Positions 26,994-34,954 of a DNA stretch of 60,181 bases are shown here, one piece after another. Source of the stretch: Bacteroidales bacterium (GTDB taxonomy: Bacteria; Bacteroidota; Bacteroidia; Bacteroidales; GCA-2748055). Numbering within the stretch: the first letter of the stretch is position 1; the number at the start of each line of letters is the position of its first letter. Below the pieces are notes generated by a model, which did no database searches, was not told the DNA's origin, and saw nothing but the letters and a program-made list of their open reading frames with translations. The position numbers and the translations under genes were made by a program. The DNA lies in assembly GCA_029210585.1 (NCBI GenBank), contig JARGFP010000025.1, positions 1 to 60,181 on the forward strand, in the 5' to 3' direction.

Positions 26994-27577
26994 TTCTGCA
27001 ATTCATTGTTGCTGAATATTTTATCCCGCAATAAAACAATGATCTTCCTGTAATCCGTTGCAGCCTTGCGGATGTGTTCCTCGTCGATGAGCAGGGATCC
27101 GTGCACGATGAAAGGGGGCAGGTAGGTCATTTTACACTGGTTAACAGTCTGCTCGAACGGTGCAAGCAACTGCCTCATGGTGAAATTGTTTCTCCCGTCT
27201 TCCCTGTATGCATCCTGTCTTCCGCCGGTAGTGGTGACAGTGAGGACCTTTTTGCCCTTCAACACGTTTCCCTCGTGACCGAAGGCAAAGCCGTGTTCCA
27301 GCACCAGGTCGATCCATTCCTTGAGCAATGGCGGGGCGCTGTACCAGTAAAACGGGTGTTGCCAGACGATCACATGGTGTTCCATAAGCAGCTGTTGCTC
27401 CAGCTTGATATCGATATGAAAGTCGGGATAGAGGTCGTACAGTTTCCTGACAGTCACATCCTTAAGTTCTTCCACTGATTGAAGCATCGCACTGTTGAGC
27501 CTTGATTTGTGCGGGGTGGGATGTACGAAATATACAAGTACCCTGTTCCTGTTTTCTTTTGTTTTATCCGTTTCCAT
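26954..27577 (-). CDS. KefF/KefG-like NAD(P)H oxidoreductase, ancillary to the K+ efflux protein
   Basis: The 207-residue flavodoxin-fold protein contains VYFVHPTPHKSRLNSAML (FMN loop), DLYPDFHID, VIVWQHPFYWYSAPPLLKEW and LTVTTTGGRQDAYR. These are hallmarks of the KefF/KefG/MdaB quinone-reductase family. KefF and KefG are required for full activity of KefC and KefB. The gene is immediately upstream of the Kef antiporter gene here. Its upstream region contains two 57-bp repeats. Its last codons (NNLLDLPI) lie in a 22-bp tandem repeat and may be a repeat-driven extension. Confidence 0.88.
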   Translation of the reverse strand: METDKTKENRNRVLVYFVHPTPHKSRLNSAMLQSVEELKDVTVRKLYDLYPDFHIDIKLEQQLLMEHHVIVWQHPFYWYSAPPLLKEWIDLVLEHGFAFGHEGNVLKGKKVLTVTTTGGRQDAYREDGRNNFTMRQLLAPFEQTVNQCKMTYLPPFIVHGSLLIDEEHIRKAATDYRKIIVLLRDKIFSNNELQKTTYINNLLDLPI

Positions 27578-27933
27578 TATTCGTAAGATTCCATACGATA
27601 TGTCGTTAAAATGACTGATCCGGTTGCTGTGTCGTATGTTGTGGCCAGCATACTATGTGTCGTTAAAATGACTGATCCGGTTGCTGTGCCGTATGTTGTG
27701 ACCAACATACCAGGTGTTGCTGATCATAGCAACCAGGCTGCCAACGATACCTGCGGCAAACCCAAATTTAATTGAAAATGATTAATAATCTGTTTGCTTA
27801 GTAACAATACAGTGGAAGTAAAAGTTTTCATGCAGCGCCTTCCTAAGAATGAATTTTGATACATGAACTATTATATATATATTTATTTACTTATTAATCT
27901 AACTATTAATATAATTATTTAAATATATATAAT
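27578..27933. other. 356-bp intergenic region between kefG-like and abrB-like genes
   Basis: Contains the two 57-bp repeats, an inverted repeat GTTGCT/AGCAAC (27716-27733), and from about 27840 a very AT-rich stretch leading to the AbrB start. The AT-rich part probably holds promoters for the divergent genes, but no consensus -7 box stands out. No open frame worth calling. Confidence 0.6.
27601..27714. repeat. 57-bp tandem repeat, two copies, each with a hairpin
   Basis: Copies at 27601-27657 and 27658-27714 share TGTCGTTAAAATGACTGATC and the following 37 bp with about four changes. Each contains GTATGTTG pairing with CAACATAC (copy 2) or CAGCATAC (copy 1, a G-U wobble), so the stem is kept despite substitution. 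They lie 24 bp upstream of the kefG-like start. Confidence 0.75.
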
Positions 27934-28119
27934 ATGGCACGCAGAATTTTTGAAGAAGAGCACATTCGCAGTTTGTCGAAGGGGGCCGGAGGCTCCAGTT
28001 ATTCCATCATCCTACCCAAGCACCTGATACGTGAGCTGGGCTGGAAACAGAAGCAGAAGCTCGAAGTGCGAAAGCACGGGGAAGGTATTCTGATCACTGA
28101 CTGGAAGGAGGAGGAGTAG
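27934..28119 (+). CDS. AbrB/SpoVT-type (MazE-like fold) small DNA-binding protein
   Basis: The 61-residue protein has a swapped-hairpin AbrB domain: residues 18-30 contain GGSSYSIILPKHLI, followed by RELGWKQKQKLEVRKHGEGILI. This is the usual pattern (S.ILPK.., LGW..G..L.V......ILI). Such domains dimerise and bind DNA as transition-state regulators or as antitoxins. No toxin gene (MazF, PIN) is adjacent: downstream is a 72-bp repeat, then an aldehyde dehydrogenase. A terminator-like hairpin ends at about 28358. It could be a solo regulator or an orphaned antitoxin. Confidence 0.8.
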   Translation: MARRIFEEEHIRSLSKGAGGSSYSIILPKHLIRELGWKQKQKLEVRKHGEGILITDWKEEE

Positions 28120-28258
28120 TTCTGTTGGAAAGGAGCAATCTGAAGGTAAGGGAAGAACATCATGTTCAGCAACAGGAACAGAGAAGAGTAGTTCTGTTAA
28201 ATGGGCGCAACTGAAGGAAAGAGACAGCATGGTGTTCGGCAACAGGAAGCACTGTGCA
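28115..28258. repeat. Imperfect 72-bp tandem duplication after the AbrB gene
   Basis: AGTAGTTCTGTT starts both copies (28115 and 28187); both continue with a CTGAAGG...CAGCAACAGGAA-like pattern with many substitutions. The first copy overlaps the last codons of the AbrB gene. Confidence 0.55.
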
Positions 28259-28445
28259 GTCAGGGTGGACAACGGAAACTGGCGGGGTAGCATGTGATGA
28301 AGCCCGGGAAATTCCGGGTGCCCGGAGTGAACGATTATGTTTCCCGGTTGTTTTTTATTATACAGGTTGGATGGATCGCCATGACCAGGAATCCTGGTCT
28401 GGAATGCCGGAAGCCTGGACGCGTAAACCCAAAAAACTACGTTTT
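28120..28445. other. 326-bp leader region before the aldehyde dehydrogenase gene
   Basis: Holds the 72-bp duplication and a terminator-like hairpin at 28304-28358. The aldehyde dehydrogenase frame is open upstream to 28254, but that extension has no family similarity, is rich in unusual residues and crosses the hairpin, so it is treated as leader. Confidence 0.55.
28304..28358 (+). terminator. Rho-independent-type terminator downstream of the AbrB gene
   Basis: CCGGGAAA (28304-28311) pairs with TTTCCCGG (28340-28347), enclosing a second CCGGG/CCCGG stem (28314-28325). TTGTTTTTTATT follows immediately. It probably ends the AbrB transcript, or attenuates read-through into the aldehyde dehydrogenase gene. 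Confidence 0.55.
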
Positions 28446-29804
28446 ATGAACCACCTGAAGAGTATTGATCCTTTCACTTTACAAGAGATATCGAGTCTGA
28501 CCGAGCTATCGGATGTGGAGATTGGCCAGAAGATCGTTTATTCCGGAGAGCAATTCAATGTTTACCGGAAGAAATCTTTTGCACTGCGGAAAGAGCGTAT
28601 GATGAATGTCGCTGCCATCCTGAAAGATCGCAAGAAAGCGCTTGCCCGGACCATCACTTCCGAAATGGGAAAGCTGATCGTTGAGGCGGAAGCCGAAGTG
28701 GAAAAATGTGCCTGGGTGTGTGAATATTATGCGGACCATGCGGAGGTGTTTTTATCAGAGCGCATGATCGGATCGGATGCGAAGCGCAGCAGCGTGGTCT
28801 ACCAGCCCATTGGTCCCGTGCTGGCTGTGATGCCCTGGAATTTCCCGTTCTGGCAGGTGTTCAGGTTTGCGGCTCCCGCATTGATGGCAGGAAATACAGC
28901 ATTGCTGAAGCATGCCTCCAACGTGCAGGGATGCGCTGCAGTGATCGAAGAAGTCTTTTATGATGCCGGCTTCGAGTTCCATGTTTTCCAAAACCTGGCG
29001 ATAAGCTCATCCAAAGTGCAGCAGGTGATTGAGCATCCCGGGGTGAAGGCTGTGACCCTCACTGGCAGTGCCTCTGCAGGGGCAGCGGTGGCAGCAGCTG
29101 CAGGCAGGCATATCAAGAAATCGGTTTTGGAGCTGGGCGGCAGCAACGCATTCGTGGTGCTGAAAGATGCAGACCTTGAAAAAGCTGCAGATACGGCCAT
29201 GACAGCCAGGCTGATCAATGCCGGGCAGAGTTGCATCGCGGCAAAGCGGTTTATCCTGGAAAAGGATATTCACGACACATTCGTCGAAATGTTAAAGGAA
29301 CGTGTGGCGCAGCTGAAACAAGGAGATCCGTCTGACAGGAACACAACGCTGGCGCCCCTCGTTTCAGAAGTACAGGCAGATGAGATCGCAGGGCAGGTAG
29401 ATGATTCCATTCAGGCAGGGGCGACGCTGCTGACAGGTGGCAGGAAGAAGAAAACTTTCTATGAGGCGACCATCCTTACCGGTGTGCAACCCGGGATGCC
29501 GGTATTCGATGAAGAAACCTTTGGCCCGGTATTCGCTGTAACAGCAGCCGATGACAGGGAACATGCCCTGGCACTTTCCAACCAGTCGGAATTCGGGCTG
29601 GGGGTGCAGGTCTTTACACAGTCTGAGGCATCAGCCGAACTGTTTATCCATGAGGCCAATGAAGGCGCTGTTTTTGTGAACGGACTTGTTAAATCCGATC
29701 CGCGGCTCCCCTTCGGCGGTGTGAAAACTTCAGGCTATGGACGTGAATTGTCGGAAGAAGGCATCCGGGAGTTTGTGAATGTCAAGACGATCTGGAAGGG
29801 CTGA
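28446..29804 (+). CDS. NAD(P)-dependent aldehyde dehydrogenase, succinate-semialdehyde dehydrogenase-like
   Basis: From ATG 28446 the product is 452 residues, matching the shorter YneI/Sad-type aldehyde dehydrogenases; the frame opens earlier without homology. The first residues, SIDPFTLQEI, are typical (SxNPxT/DPxT). PWNFPFWQVFRFAAPALMAGN is the substrate/NAD entry region, VTLTGSASAGAAV binds NAD, LELGGSNAFVV carries the catalytic Glu and NAGQSCIAAKRFI the catalytic Cys. PFGGVKTSGYGRELSEEGIREF closes the fold. It oxidises a small semialdehyde (for example succinate semialdehyde) to the acid. No GABA-pathway gene is adjacent, so the physiological substrate is open. Confidence 0.9.
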   Translation: MNHLKSIDPFTLQEISSLTELSDVEIGQKIVYSGEQFNVYRKKSFALRKERMMNVAAILKDRKKALARTITSEMGKLIVEAEAEVEKCAWVCEYYADHAEVFLSERMIGSDAKRSSVVYQPIGPVLAVMPWNFPFWQVFRFAAPALMAGNTALLKHASNVQGCAAVIEEVFYDAGFEFHVFQNLAISSSKVQQVIEHPGVKAVTLTGSASAGAAVAAAAGRHIKKSVLELGGSNAFVVLKDADLEKAADTAMTARLINAGQSCIAAKRFILEKDIHDTFVEMLKERVAQLKQGDPSDRNTTLAPLVSEVQADEIAGQVDDSIQAGATLLTGGRKKKTFYEATILTGVQPGMPVFDEETFGPVFAVTAADDREHALALSNQSEFGLGVQVFTQSEASAELFIHEANEGAVFVNGLVKSDPRLPFGGVKTSGYGRELSEEGIREFVNVKTIWKG

Positions 29805-29902
29805 CAGGTTGTCCCGGGGATTGCTGCGGGCAGGTCCCAGAACAAGGGTCCATATCACAGTTCTAATGGCCCAGACCAAGATTCCATGGCCCAGTTCTCA
29901 GC

Positions 29903-29924
29903 TCCCTGAAAAAGATTTCAGGGA
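29903..29924 (+). terminator. Hairpin downstream of the aldehyde dehydrogenase gene (weak terminator)
   Basis: TCCCTGAAA and TTTCAGGGA form a perfect 9-bp stem with an AAGA loop about 100 nt after the stop. There is no T-run, so termination is uncertain; it may stabilise the mRNA 3' end. Confidence 0.35.
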
Positions 29925-30003
29925 ACAGGTCGCAGGACCCTTAAGTCTGGTCGAAGTATCGCGGAATTGACAGATACGCTGGATATTTCTTCAATTACCG
30001 GGA

Positions 30004-30011
30004 TAAATTTG
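30004..30011 (+). promoter_or_regulatory. Promoter -7 box (TAAATTTG) for the LytTR regulator
   Basis: Fits the Bacteroidota TAnnTTTG consensus, 49 bp before the GTG start. No good TTG is visible at the usual -33 spacing. Confidence 0.4.
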
Positions 30012-30059
30012 TACTTTTATGCAATATTGGGCTGGCCGGACAACAACAGGATATACTGA

Positions 30060-30926
30060 GTGGTAACTGAAAAGCACAAATTTGTGGACGAAGAAAATAT
30101 ATCACAGGATGCAAAGTACCAGATCAAACTGATTTCGCTGATCAGCCTGGCGATTTTTCTTTTTGTACTGTTCTTTCAGCCGTTTGACTTCCAGATGGTC
30201 GATTTCAATGACCGGATGATCTTTACCCTGGGTTTCGCGGTGATCACTTTCCTGATCCTGGTTGTCTTCCGCATTATCCTCCCGGTATCAGTCACGAGCA
30301 GGATCCGTGCAGAATCCCTTAAGATCAGCAACGAAGTGGGATTGATTATCCTGATATGGATCTTCATTGCCTGCGGAAATATTTTCTACATCCACTATGT
30401 GGGTAAAGTAGACATGGATCTGTCCAGTGCTGTTGTGATCTCCCTTTTCTCGGCATTTCCTTCCATTATCCTGAAGCTTGCTGATGTGAATATGTCTCTC
30501 AGGAAGCAACTTCTCAATTTCGTCCGTCGCAACATCAAGCTTGAACATGATCTCGCCAATGCTGAGCAGCAGCAGAGTGAACCGGTAATATTAATGTCAG
30601 ACACGCAAACAGACAAGATTGAATTGTTGCCCGATGATATCATGCTGATTAAATCGGCCGATAATTATGTTGAAATTTACTATAAGACTGGCGACGAGGT
30701 GGAGCATAAGTTATTGCGTAATACACTGAAGAATATGCAGCAGGCATTGCGCGACCAGCCTGATTTCCGTCGCTGTCACCGTACCTGTATTGTCAATACC
30801 GCGTGTATTGTAAGTCTTACCAACAGTTACAAAGGGCACCGCATCAAGATGCTCGACATTGACGAGGAGATTCCAGTCTCACGCCAGTATATTCTTGGCA
30901 TCAAGGATGTACTTGATGCTGAATAA
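30060..30926 (+). CDS. Membrane-anchored LytTR-type DNA-binding regulator
   Basis: The 288-residue protein has four hydrophobic helices (about 22-45, 52-75, 98-117 and 125-145). A short coiled-coil linker follows, then a LytTR domain (about 190-285): IMLIKSADNYVEIYYKTGD, LRNTLKNMQQAL, FRRCHRTCIVN and IPVSRQYILGIKDVL. This layout, with no receiver domain, is common in Bacteroidota and suggests a one-component regulator sensing at the membrane. Translation appears to start at GTG 30060, since no ATG exists before the first helix. No partner kinase is adjacent; the target could be its own promoter or the methyltransferase gene 170 bp downstream. Confidence 0.85.
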   Translation: MVTEKHKFVDEENISQDAKYQIKLISLISLAIFLFVLFFQPFDFQMVDFNDRMIFTLGFAVITFLILVVFRIILPVSVTSRIRAESLKISNEVGLIILIWIFIACGNIFYIHYVGKVDMDLSSAVVISLFSAFPSIILKLADVNMSLRKQLLNFVRRNIKLEHDLANAEQQQSEPVILMSDTQTDKIELLPDDIMLIKSADNYVEIYYKTGDEVEHKLLRNTLKNMQQALRDQPDFRRCHRTCIVNTACIVSLTNSYKGHRIKMLDIDEEIPVSRQYILGIKDVLDAE

Positions 30927-31046
30927 ACACCTCTTTATCAGCAAGAATCGCGCATAGGGCGAATGTCATTCACCCCAAATACCGGTGAGTCATCACTTTT
31001 CAGCGCCTGTATGTCCCAAAAAAATGCATTCCATGTTTTATTCAGC

Positions 31047-31054
31047 TATGTTTG
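31047..31054 (+). promoter_or_regulatory. Promoter -7 box (TATGTTTG) for the methyltransferase gene
   Basis: Matches TAnnTTTG, 42 bp before the ATG, giving a leader of about 35 nt. Confidence 0.4.
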
Positions 31055-31096
31055 GGCTGAGTGTAAAACAGGTATGTAGAATTAAATTGAACAAAC

Positions 31097-31900
31097 ATGT
31101 CACGAATTGTTGAAAAGTATGCAGAATTGCCCAAACCTCTTAGAAAACCATTGTGGCAATGGTGGCACAGGACAATGAACAAGTATGACAGTGAGAATGC
31201 CGCCAACTTTATGAACTACGGGTATGAGAGTCTGAACGGAGATCCAAGACTGAAACTGGTGAACGGCGACGAAACAGACCGTTATTGCATCCAGTTGTAC
31301 GATCATGTTGTGAACCGTGCCGACCTCAAGGGGAAGAAGGTACTGGAAGTCGGATCAGGACGAGGCGGCGGAGCTTCCTATATTTCCCGTTATTTTAAGC
31401 CTGAAAGCTATATCGGTATGGATATTTCGGAGAGCAGTATTGCTTTTTGCAACAACCATTATAAGGTCGATGGGTTGTCTTTCAAACACGGTATCGCAGA
31501 AAAACTTCCTTTTGAAGACAATACATTTGATTTCGTTGTGAATGTGGAATCGGCACGTTGTTACAGCGACATGCAGGCCTTTTTCAACGAAGTGTACCGT
31601 GTGCTGAAGGATGATGGAAAGTTGTTGATTGCAGATATGATTTATCCGAAAGAGCTTGAAGAGTTCAATGCCCGCATTGCGCGCAGCAAATTCAGGAAGC
31701 AGCGCGAGACCAATATTTCAAAGAATGTGGTGACGGCCCTGGAGAAGGATTCAGAGCGCAGGGAGCACCTGATCGACACCAAGGCGCCGAAGATCCTGCG
31801 TAAATCATTCAAGACCTTTGCCGGTACACTGGGTACCTCGCGGTACAATAATTTCGCGGACGGTACTTTCCAGTACTGGAGTTTTGAATTGGCGAAGTAG
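31097..31900 (+). CDS. Class I SAM-dependent methyltransferase
   Basis: A 267-residue protein with the SAM-binding motif LEVGSGRGGGASYISRYF (about 82-99), motif II region YIGMDISESSIAFCNNH and acidic LPFEDNTFDFVVNVES. The N-terminal NYGYESLNGD segment resembles phthiotriol/phenolphthiotriol-dimycocerosate-type and other lipid or natural-product methyltransferases (Methyltransf_11/25 fold). The acceptor is unknown. It appears monocistronic, with a promoter box upstream and a strong terminator 47 bp after its stop. No biosynthetic cluster surrounds it. Confidence 0.85.
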   Translation: MSRIVEKYAELPKPLRKPLWQWWHRTMNKYDSENAANFMNYGYESLNGDPRLKLVNGDETDRYCIQLYDHVVNRADLKGKKVLEVGSGRGGGASYISRYFKPESYIGMDISESSIAFCNNHYKVDGLSFKHGIAEKLPFEDNTFDFVVNVESARCYSDMQAFFNEVYRVLKDDGKLLIADMIYPKELEEFNARIARSKFRKQRETNISKNVVTALEKDSERREHLIDTKAPKILRKSFKTFAGTLGTSRYNNFADGTFQYWSFELAK

Positions 31901-31946
31901 CCAGCTCCGCACAGTCCGTTTGGATTGAAATGAATAAAAAGTATAC

Positions 31947-31982
31947 AAATGCGGCCCGGAATAGTTTCGGGCCGCATTTTTT
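31947..31982 (+). terminator. Strong rho-independent terminator after the methyltransferase gene
   Basis: An 11- to 12-bp GC-rich stem (core GCGGCCCG/CGGGCCGC, 31951-31958 and 31968-31975) around a short loop, followed by six T residues on the plus strand. It lies between convergent genes; in reverse the T-run is too short. Confidence 0.9.
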
Positions 31983-32009
31983 CCTTACGCCGTTATGGGG
32001 CTCGGGTAA

Positions 32010-33407
32010 TTAATTGTATGGTATGGTGTTGTGGTGGTACCTGGCCGGGATGGCTTCGTTGCTGCGTTCGATGAACCTGTTGGGTTTTCCATCCGGGGAT
32101 TTCTCGAGGTCAAAGGCGTCATATAGTTCCCCGGTAGCGGTGTAGGAGGCATACGATAACCGGTCACCGTCGATGCTGATTACCTGGAACAACTGCGTGT
32201 TCTCTGCGTTGCGATCCTGTTCAACATCGTCGAATGCATCCCATCCTGTGGGTTCGAGGATGTACATTTTTCCCCCGCTGACAGATACTACATAAACAGT
32301 ACCTGTGTTGCTGCGCCTGTTGACTCCATCAACAATATTTTCTGAATTGGGTCGTGCATGTCCGCGCGCATAGGTATGATCGTGTCCCTGCAGTACGAGA
32401 TCGACCCGGTACTTGTCGAAAAGTGGTTTCCAGGCTTCCCGCAAATCCGGATTATCCCTCCGTGCCGAAGCGGAATAGAGCGGATGGTGGTAGGTGACAA
32501 CAGACCACTTATTGGGATTATTCTTCAGCACCTCCTCCAGCCACGCAGTCTGAATGTTTGGGTCCTCGTTGCTATTCAGGCTGATGATCCTGGTGTTCTG
32601 ATAGTCGACATAGTACACTGTTTCCTCAAGGCCCTTAACGCCGTTCAGAGGGAGGGTAAACTGTGGTCTCCACTGAACAGACAGGAATCTTTTTCCCTGC
32701 GCCTCTTCTGCTTCTGTCCGGGATCGCATCTCATGGTTGCCCGGTGTCGGGATGGAGGGGAGGGAACTGTGAATAAATCCGCCAGCCTTGAACCACTCGT
32801 GCCATTCCTGTTCATTATGGGCATGGTTGACCAGGTCACCTGCGTGTACAATGAATCTGGCATCCGGCGCTTTGCGGTATCCTTCCCGGATCAGCCGTGC
32901 CCAGAGGTCCAGAATATTGTTCTGGGCATCCCCCACGTAAAGAAAGGAAAAGGGTTTTTCCTGGTCTGCCGCGGTCCTGAAATGGAACCATTCGCTCAAG
33001 TGGGTTCCGTCACCCACCCGGTAGGCATAGGTAGTGTCGGGCAACAGGCCGGAAAATGTAACGGAATGGTAATGGTTGACTGCCCCTGCCTGGAGTACAT
33101 TCCTGGTGTCGAGTTTTTCCGTCCGGGCTGTATATACTGTTGCATATCTCCAGAATTTGGGGGCCGGTGTGGCAATGGCAATTTCTGCCATTGCCTGGAG
33201 CACCGTGGTATCTGTCCGCCAGGTCACACTCATGCTGGTGGCGGGATCTTCTGCCAGGTTCAATACAATATGATCGGGATGAGAGGTTGAACTGCTCCAA
33301 CCGGATTCGTATTTTGGTGCATGGTAGTGCTGGTGCTGGGCAAGGGATTCCGTATGATGAATGGTGATGAAAAAAACTGAGATGAGCAAAGTGAATGATA
33401 ATTTCAT
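32010..33407 (-). CDS. Secreted purple acid phosphatase-like metallophosphoesterase
   Basis: From ATG 33407 the product is 465 residues with a signal peptide (MKLSFTLLISVFFITIHHTESLAQ); the frame extends 11 codons further upstream but the signal starts here. An N-terminal fibronectin-like domain (about 40-145, MSVTWRTDT, LPDTTYAYRVGDG) precedes the metallophosphatase domain. Metal-site blocks are complete: YVGDAQ, HAGDLVNHA, TPGNHEM, TYHHPLYS and LQGHDHTYARG. Purple acid phosphatases use Fe/Zn or Fe/Mn to release phosphate from esters in the periplasm or outside. It stands alone, convergent with the methyltransferase gene. Confidence 0.92.
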   Translation of the reverse strand: MKLSFTLLISVFFITIHHTESLAQHQHYHAPKYESGWSSSTSHPDHIVLNLAEDPATSMSVTWRTDTTVLQAMAEIAIATPAPKFWRYATVYTARTEKLDTRNVLQAGAVNHYHSVTFSGLLPDTTYAYRVGDGTHLSEWFHFRTAADQEKPFSFLYVGDAQNNILDLWARLIREGYRKAPDARFIVHAGDLVNHAHNEQEWHEWFKAGGFIHSSLPSIPTPGNHEMRSRTEAEEAQGKRFLSVQWRPQFTLPLNGVKGLEETVYYVDYQNTRIISLNSNEDPNIQTAWLEEVLKNNPNKWSVVTYHHPLYSASARRDNPDLREAWKPLFDKYRVDLVLQGHDHTYARGHARPNSENIVDGVNRRSNTGTVYVVSVSGGKMYILEPTGWDAFDDVEQDRNAENTQLFQVISIDGDRLSYASYTATGELYDAFDLEKSPDGKPNRFIERSNEAIPARYHHNTIPYN

Positions 33408-33526
33408 GATGCTGACTTGTTGATTTATAATGATCAACAAGTGACAGGGAAAAGGGTTGATGGTCCTATGTGAATTATGCGTTAAATTTCAAGAAATTTG
33501 AAAGAAGAGATTCACCTGGAACAAAT

Positions 33527-33805
33527 CTAGAGCGCCTGCCGCAGCTCCTGGTCAATTCTTTCCTTTAAAAAGATCTTTATCAACGATTGATAAGGCACAT
33601 CTTGTTTGTGTGCGAGCACCTTCAGTTCATCAATAATATATTCGGGCAGACGCAGGGAGATGGTTTTCGTTGTAGGTTTCAGGTTACTGAAAGCTACTTT
33701 TTCCGCGACATCCCAGTCAATATATTCCGAGGCATCATTTTTGCTCCAGAAAGCGCGTTCCTCATCTTCGTTTTTAAAAACTGGTATTTTATTTGCTTTT
33801 TTCAT
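33527..33805 (-). CDS. brnA: BrnA-type antitoxin (ribbon-helix-helix)
   Basis: The 92-residue protein has the BrnA layout: an N-terminal toxin-binding part (PVFKNEDEERAFWSKNDASEYIDWD) and a C-terminal ribbon-helix-helix (TKTISLRLPEYIIDELKVLA, then PYQSLIKIFLKERI). It binds DNA as a dimer and neutralises BrnT. Its start overlaps the toxin gene's 3' end by 17 bp, the usual toxin-first order of brnTA. Transcription should come from the promoter/operator upstream of brnT. Confidence 0.88.
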   Translation of the reverse strand: MKKANKIPVFKNEDEERAFWSKNDASEYIDWDVAEKVAFSNLKPTTKTISLRLPEYIIDELKVLAHKQDVPYQSLIKIFLKERIDQELRQAL

Positions 33806-34091
33806 TATATATCCTCTTCTCCTTTTTACTCATGTCCCTGGCAGAAATGATACGAATCAGTCTGTCCCTGATCGTAAATACAATGAACAACCTACACTGG
33901 TTATGGGTCTTACCCAGAAGAAACCATCTTTTATCAGATTGTGAATGAAGTAGATCATCACCAACGATGACGGGAGCATTAAAAAATACCTGCTCACACT
34001 CATTTCTGCTCACCTGATGAAGCACCCAGTTCTTTTCTGAATTTCCTTCATCCCAATCGAAGCCAATACAATCTGCAAAGACGTTTTTCAT
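33789..34091 (-). CDS. brnT: BrnT-type toxin (RelE-fold ribonuclease)
   Basis: From ATG 34091 the product is 100 residues (a TTG five codons earlier is in frame but lies in the promoter). BrnT features are visible: IGFDWDEGNSEKNWVLHQVS at the N-terminus, a central RWFLLGKTHNQCRLFIVFTIRD strand pair and RIISARDMSKKEKRIYNE at the end with the conserved ISARxM...E..Y. BrnT cleaves RNA and arrests growth when not bound by BrnA. The -7 box ends only 12 bp before the ATG, so the mRNA would be almost leaderless. Confidence 0.88.
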   Translation of the reverse strand: MKNVFADCIGFDWDEGNSEKNWVLHQVSRNECEQVFFNAPVIVGDDLLHSQSDKRWFLLGKTHNQCRLFIVFTIRDRLIRIISARDMSKKEKRIYNEKSK

Positions 34092-34094
34092 AAT

Positions 34095-34134
34095 TGTATA
34101 TTGCAAAGATATACATTCAGAATAAGAATAGCAA
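34095..34134 (-). promoter_or_regulatory. brnTA promoter overlapped by a palindromic operator
   Basis: On the minus strand TTG (34132-34134) and TATCTTTG (34104-34111) are separated by 20 nt, a good Bacteroidota promoter. TGTATAT (34095-34101) and ATATACA (34109-34115) form a perfect 7-bp inverted repeat straddling the -7 box and likely start site, an ideal place for BrnA-BrnT repression. Confidence 0.65.
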
Positions 34135-34350
34135 GCCAGAAACGTGGAAGTTTTTTTTTCGAAATGAAATCTGCGACAGCATTTTCAATCCTTAAATATG
34201 GCATTTAATACAAAGTGAATCAGCTCGTTCAGCTTCCTTTGAAGGCTTAACTGTTGAAGAGCTTGAGAATGAATTTCAATATACAGTGGATCAGGTTTTT
34301 TTCAGACAGCGATTGCCGGGCTGCAGCCTTGTTAACGTACAATTAAAAAC

Positions 34351-34698
34351 TCATTCGAATTCTTTGGGAACGCCGCAGATCATCTTGAACGGTTTGTCGT
34401 CCTTGTTGCGGTACTGGTGTTTCTCATCAGGATTCACCAGGGCAAAGTCGCCCGCTTTCAAAGGTGTTTCTTCCCCTTTTTCATTTACAAGTGCACCATG
34501 ACCTTCGATCACATAGTTCATGTGCTCATAGGGATGGTGGTGGAAAGGGGTATGTCCGCCCGGTTCAACGGTGAACACGCGATAAGCGTACACCGGTGCT
34601 CCATCGGCATTTCCCAGTGGCTGCTGCTTCCAGGCACCTTCGGCGCCCTCCATGTTTACTTTTTTCTTTTCTACGTCGGACAACGATATGATCTTCAT
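34351..34698 (-). CDS. Small cupin-domain protein
   Basis: From ATG 34698 (MKIISLSDVEKKKV) the product is 115 residues; an upstream in-frame start adds 15 residues without family signal. The two cupin motifs are clear: GGHTPFHHHPYEHMNYVIEG and PLKAGDFALVNPDEKHQYRN, giving the usual His/Glu metal ligands. Single-domain cupins of this type include sugar-binding and dioxygenase-like proteins, so the substrate cannot be named. It appears monocistronic. Confidence 0.88.
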   Translation of the reverse strand: MKIISLSDVEKKKVNMEGAEGAWKQQPLGNADGAPVYAYRVFTVEPGGHTPFHHHPYEHMNYVIEGHGALVNEKGEETPLKAGDFALVNPDEKHQYRNKDDKPFKMICGVPKEFE

Positions 34699-34954
34699 GG
34701 TAATTTTGTTTGGTTTATTTATGGAAAAACAAGTAAAAGGCAAACGTGTTCAAACCAGGACACATTTGGTGTGCCTGTTTGCGTTGTAAAATTAATATTC
34801 TTCCGGTTGCCTGCATATTTTTATGCAGACTTTCCGCTGCGGGGCATGCACAGTTCCCTGCTGCATTTTCAGATCTCCATCATCCGGGAATATCCGGAAT
34901 TTGTTTCAGAAAGAGAATTGTTTTTTTAATGCAGTTTTTTTAACTGATTTTTTA

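Noticed and set aside
28254-28445. 64-codon N-terminal extension of the aldehyde dehydrogenase
   Set aside because: No family similarity, it crosses a terminator-like hairpin, and the ATG at 28446 gives a normal N-terminus.
34196-34503. Plus-strand frame with a protein-like start (SESARSASFEGLTVEELENEF) upstream of the cupin gene
   Set aside because: Only the first ~30 codons look coding, there is no start codon, and the rest is antisense of the cupin gene. It might be a gene remnant, but no family was recognised.
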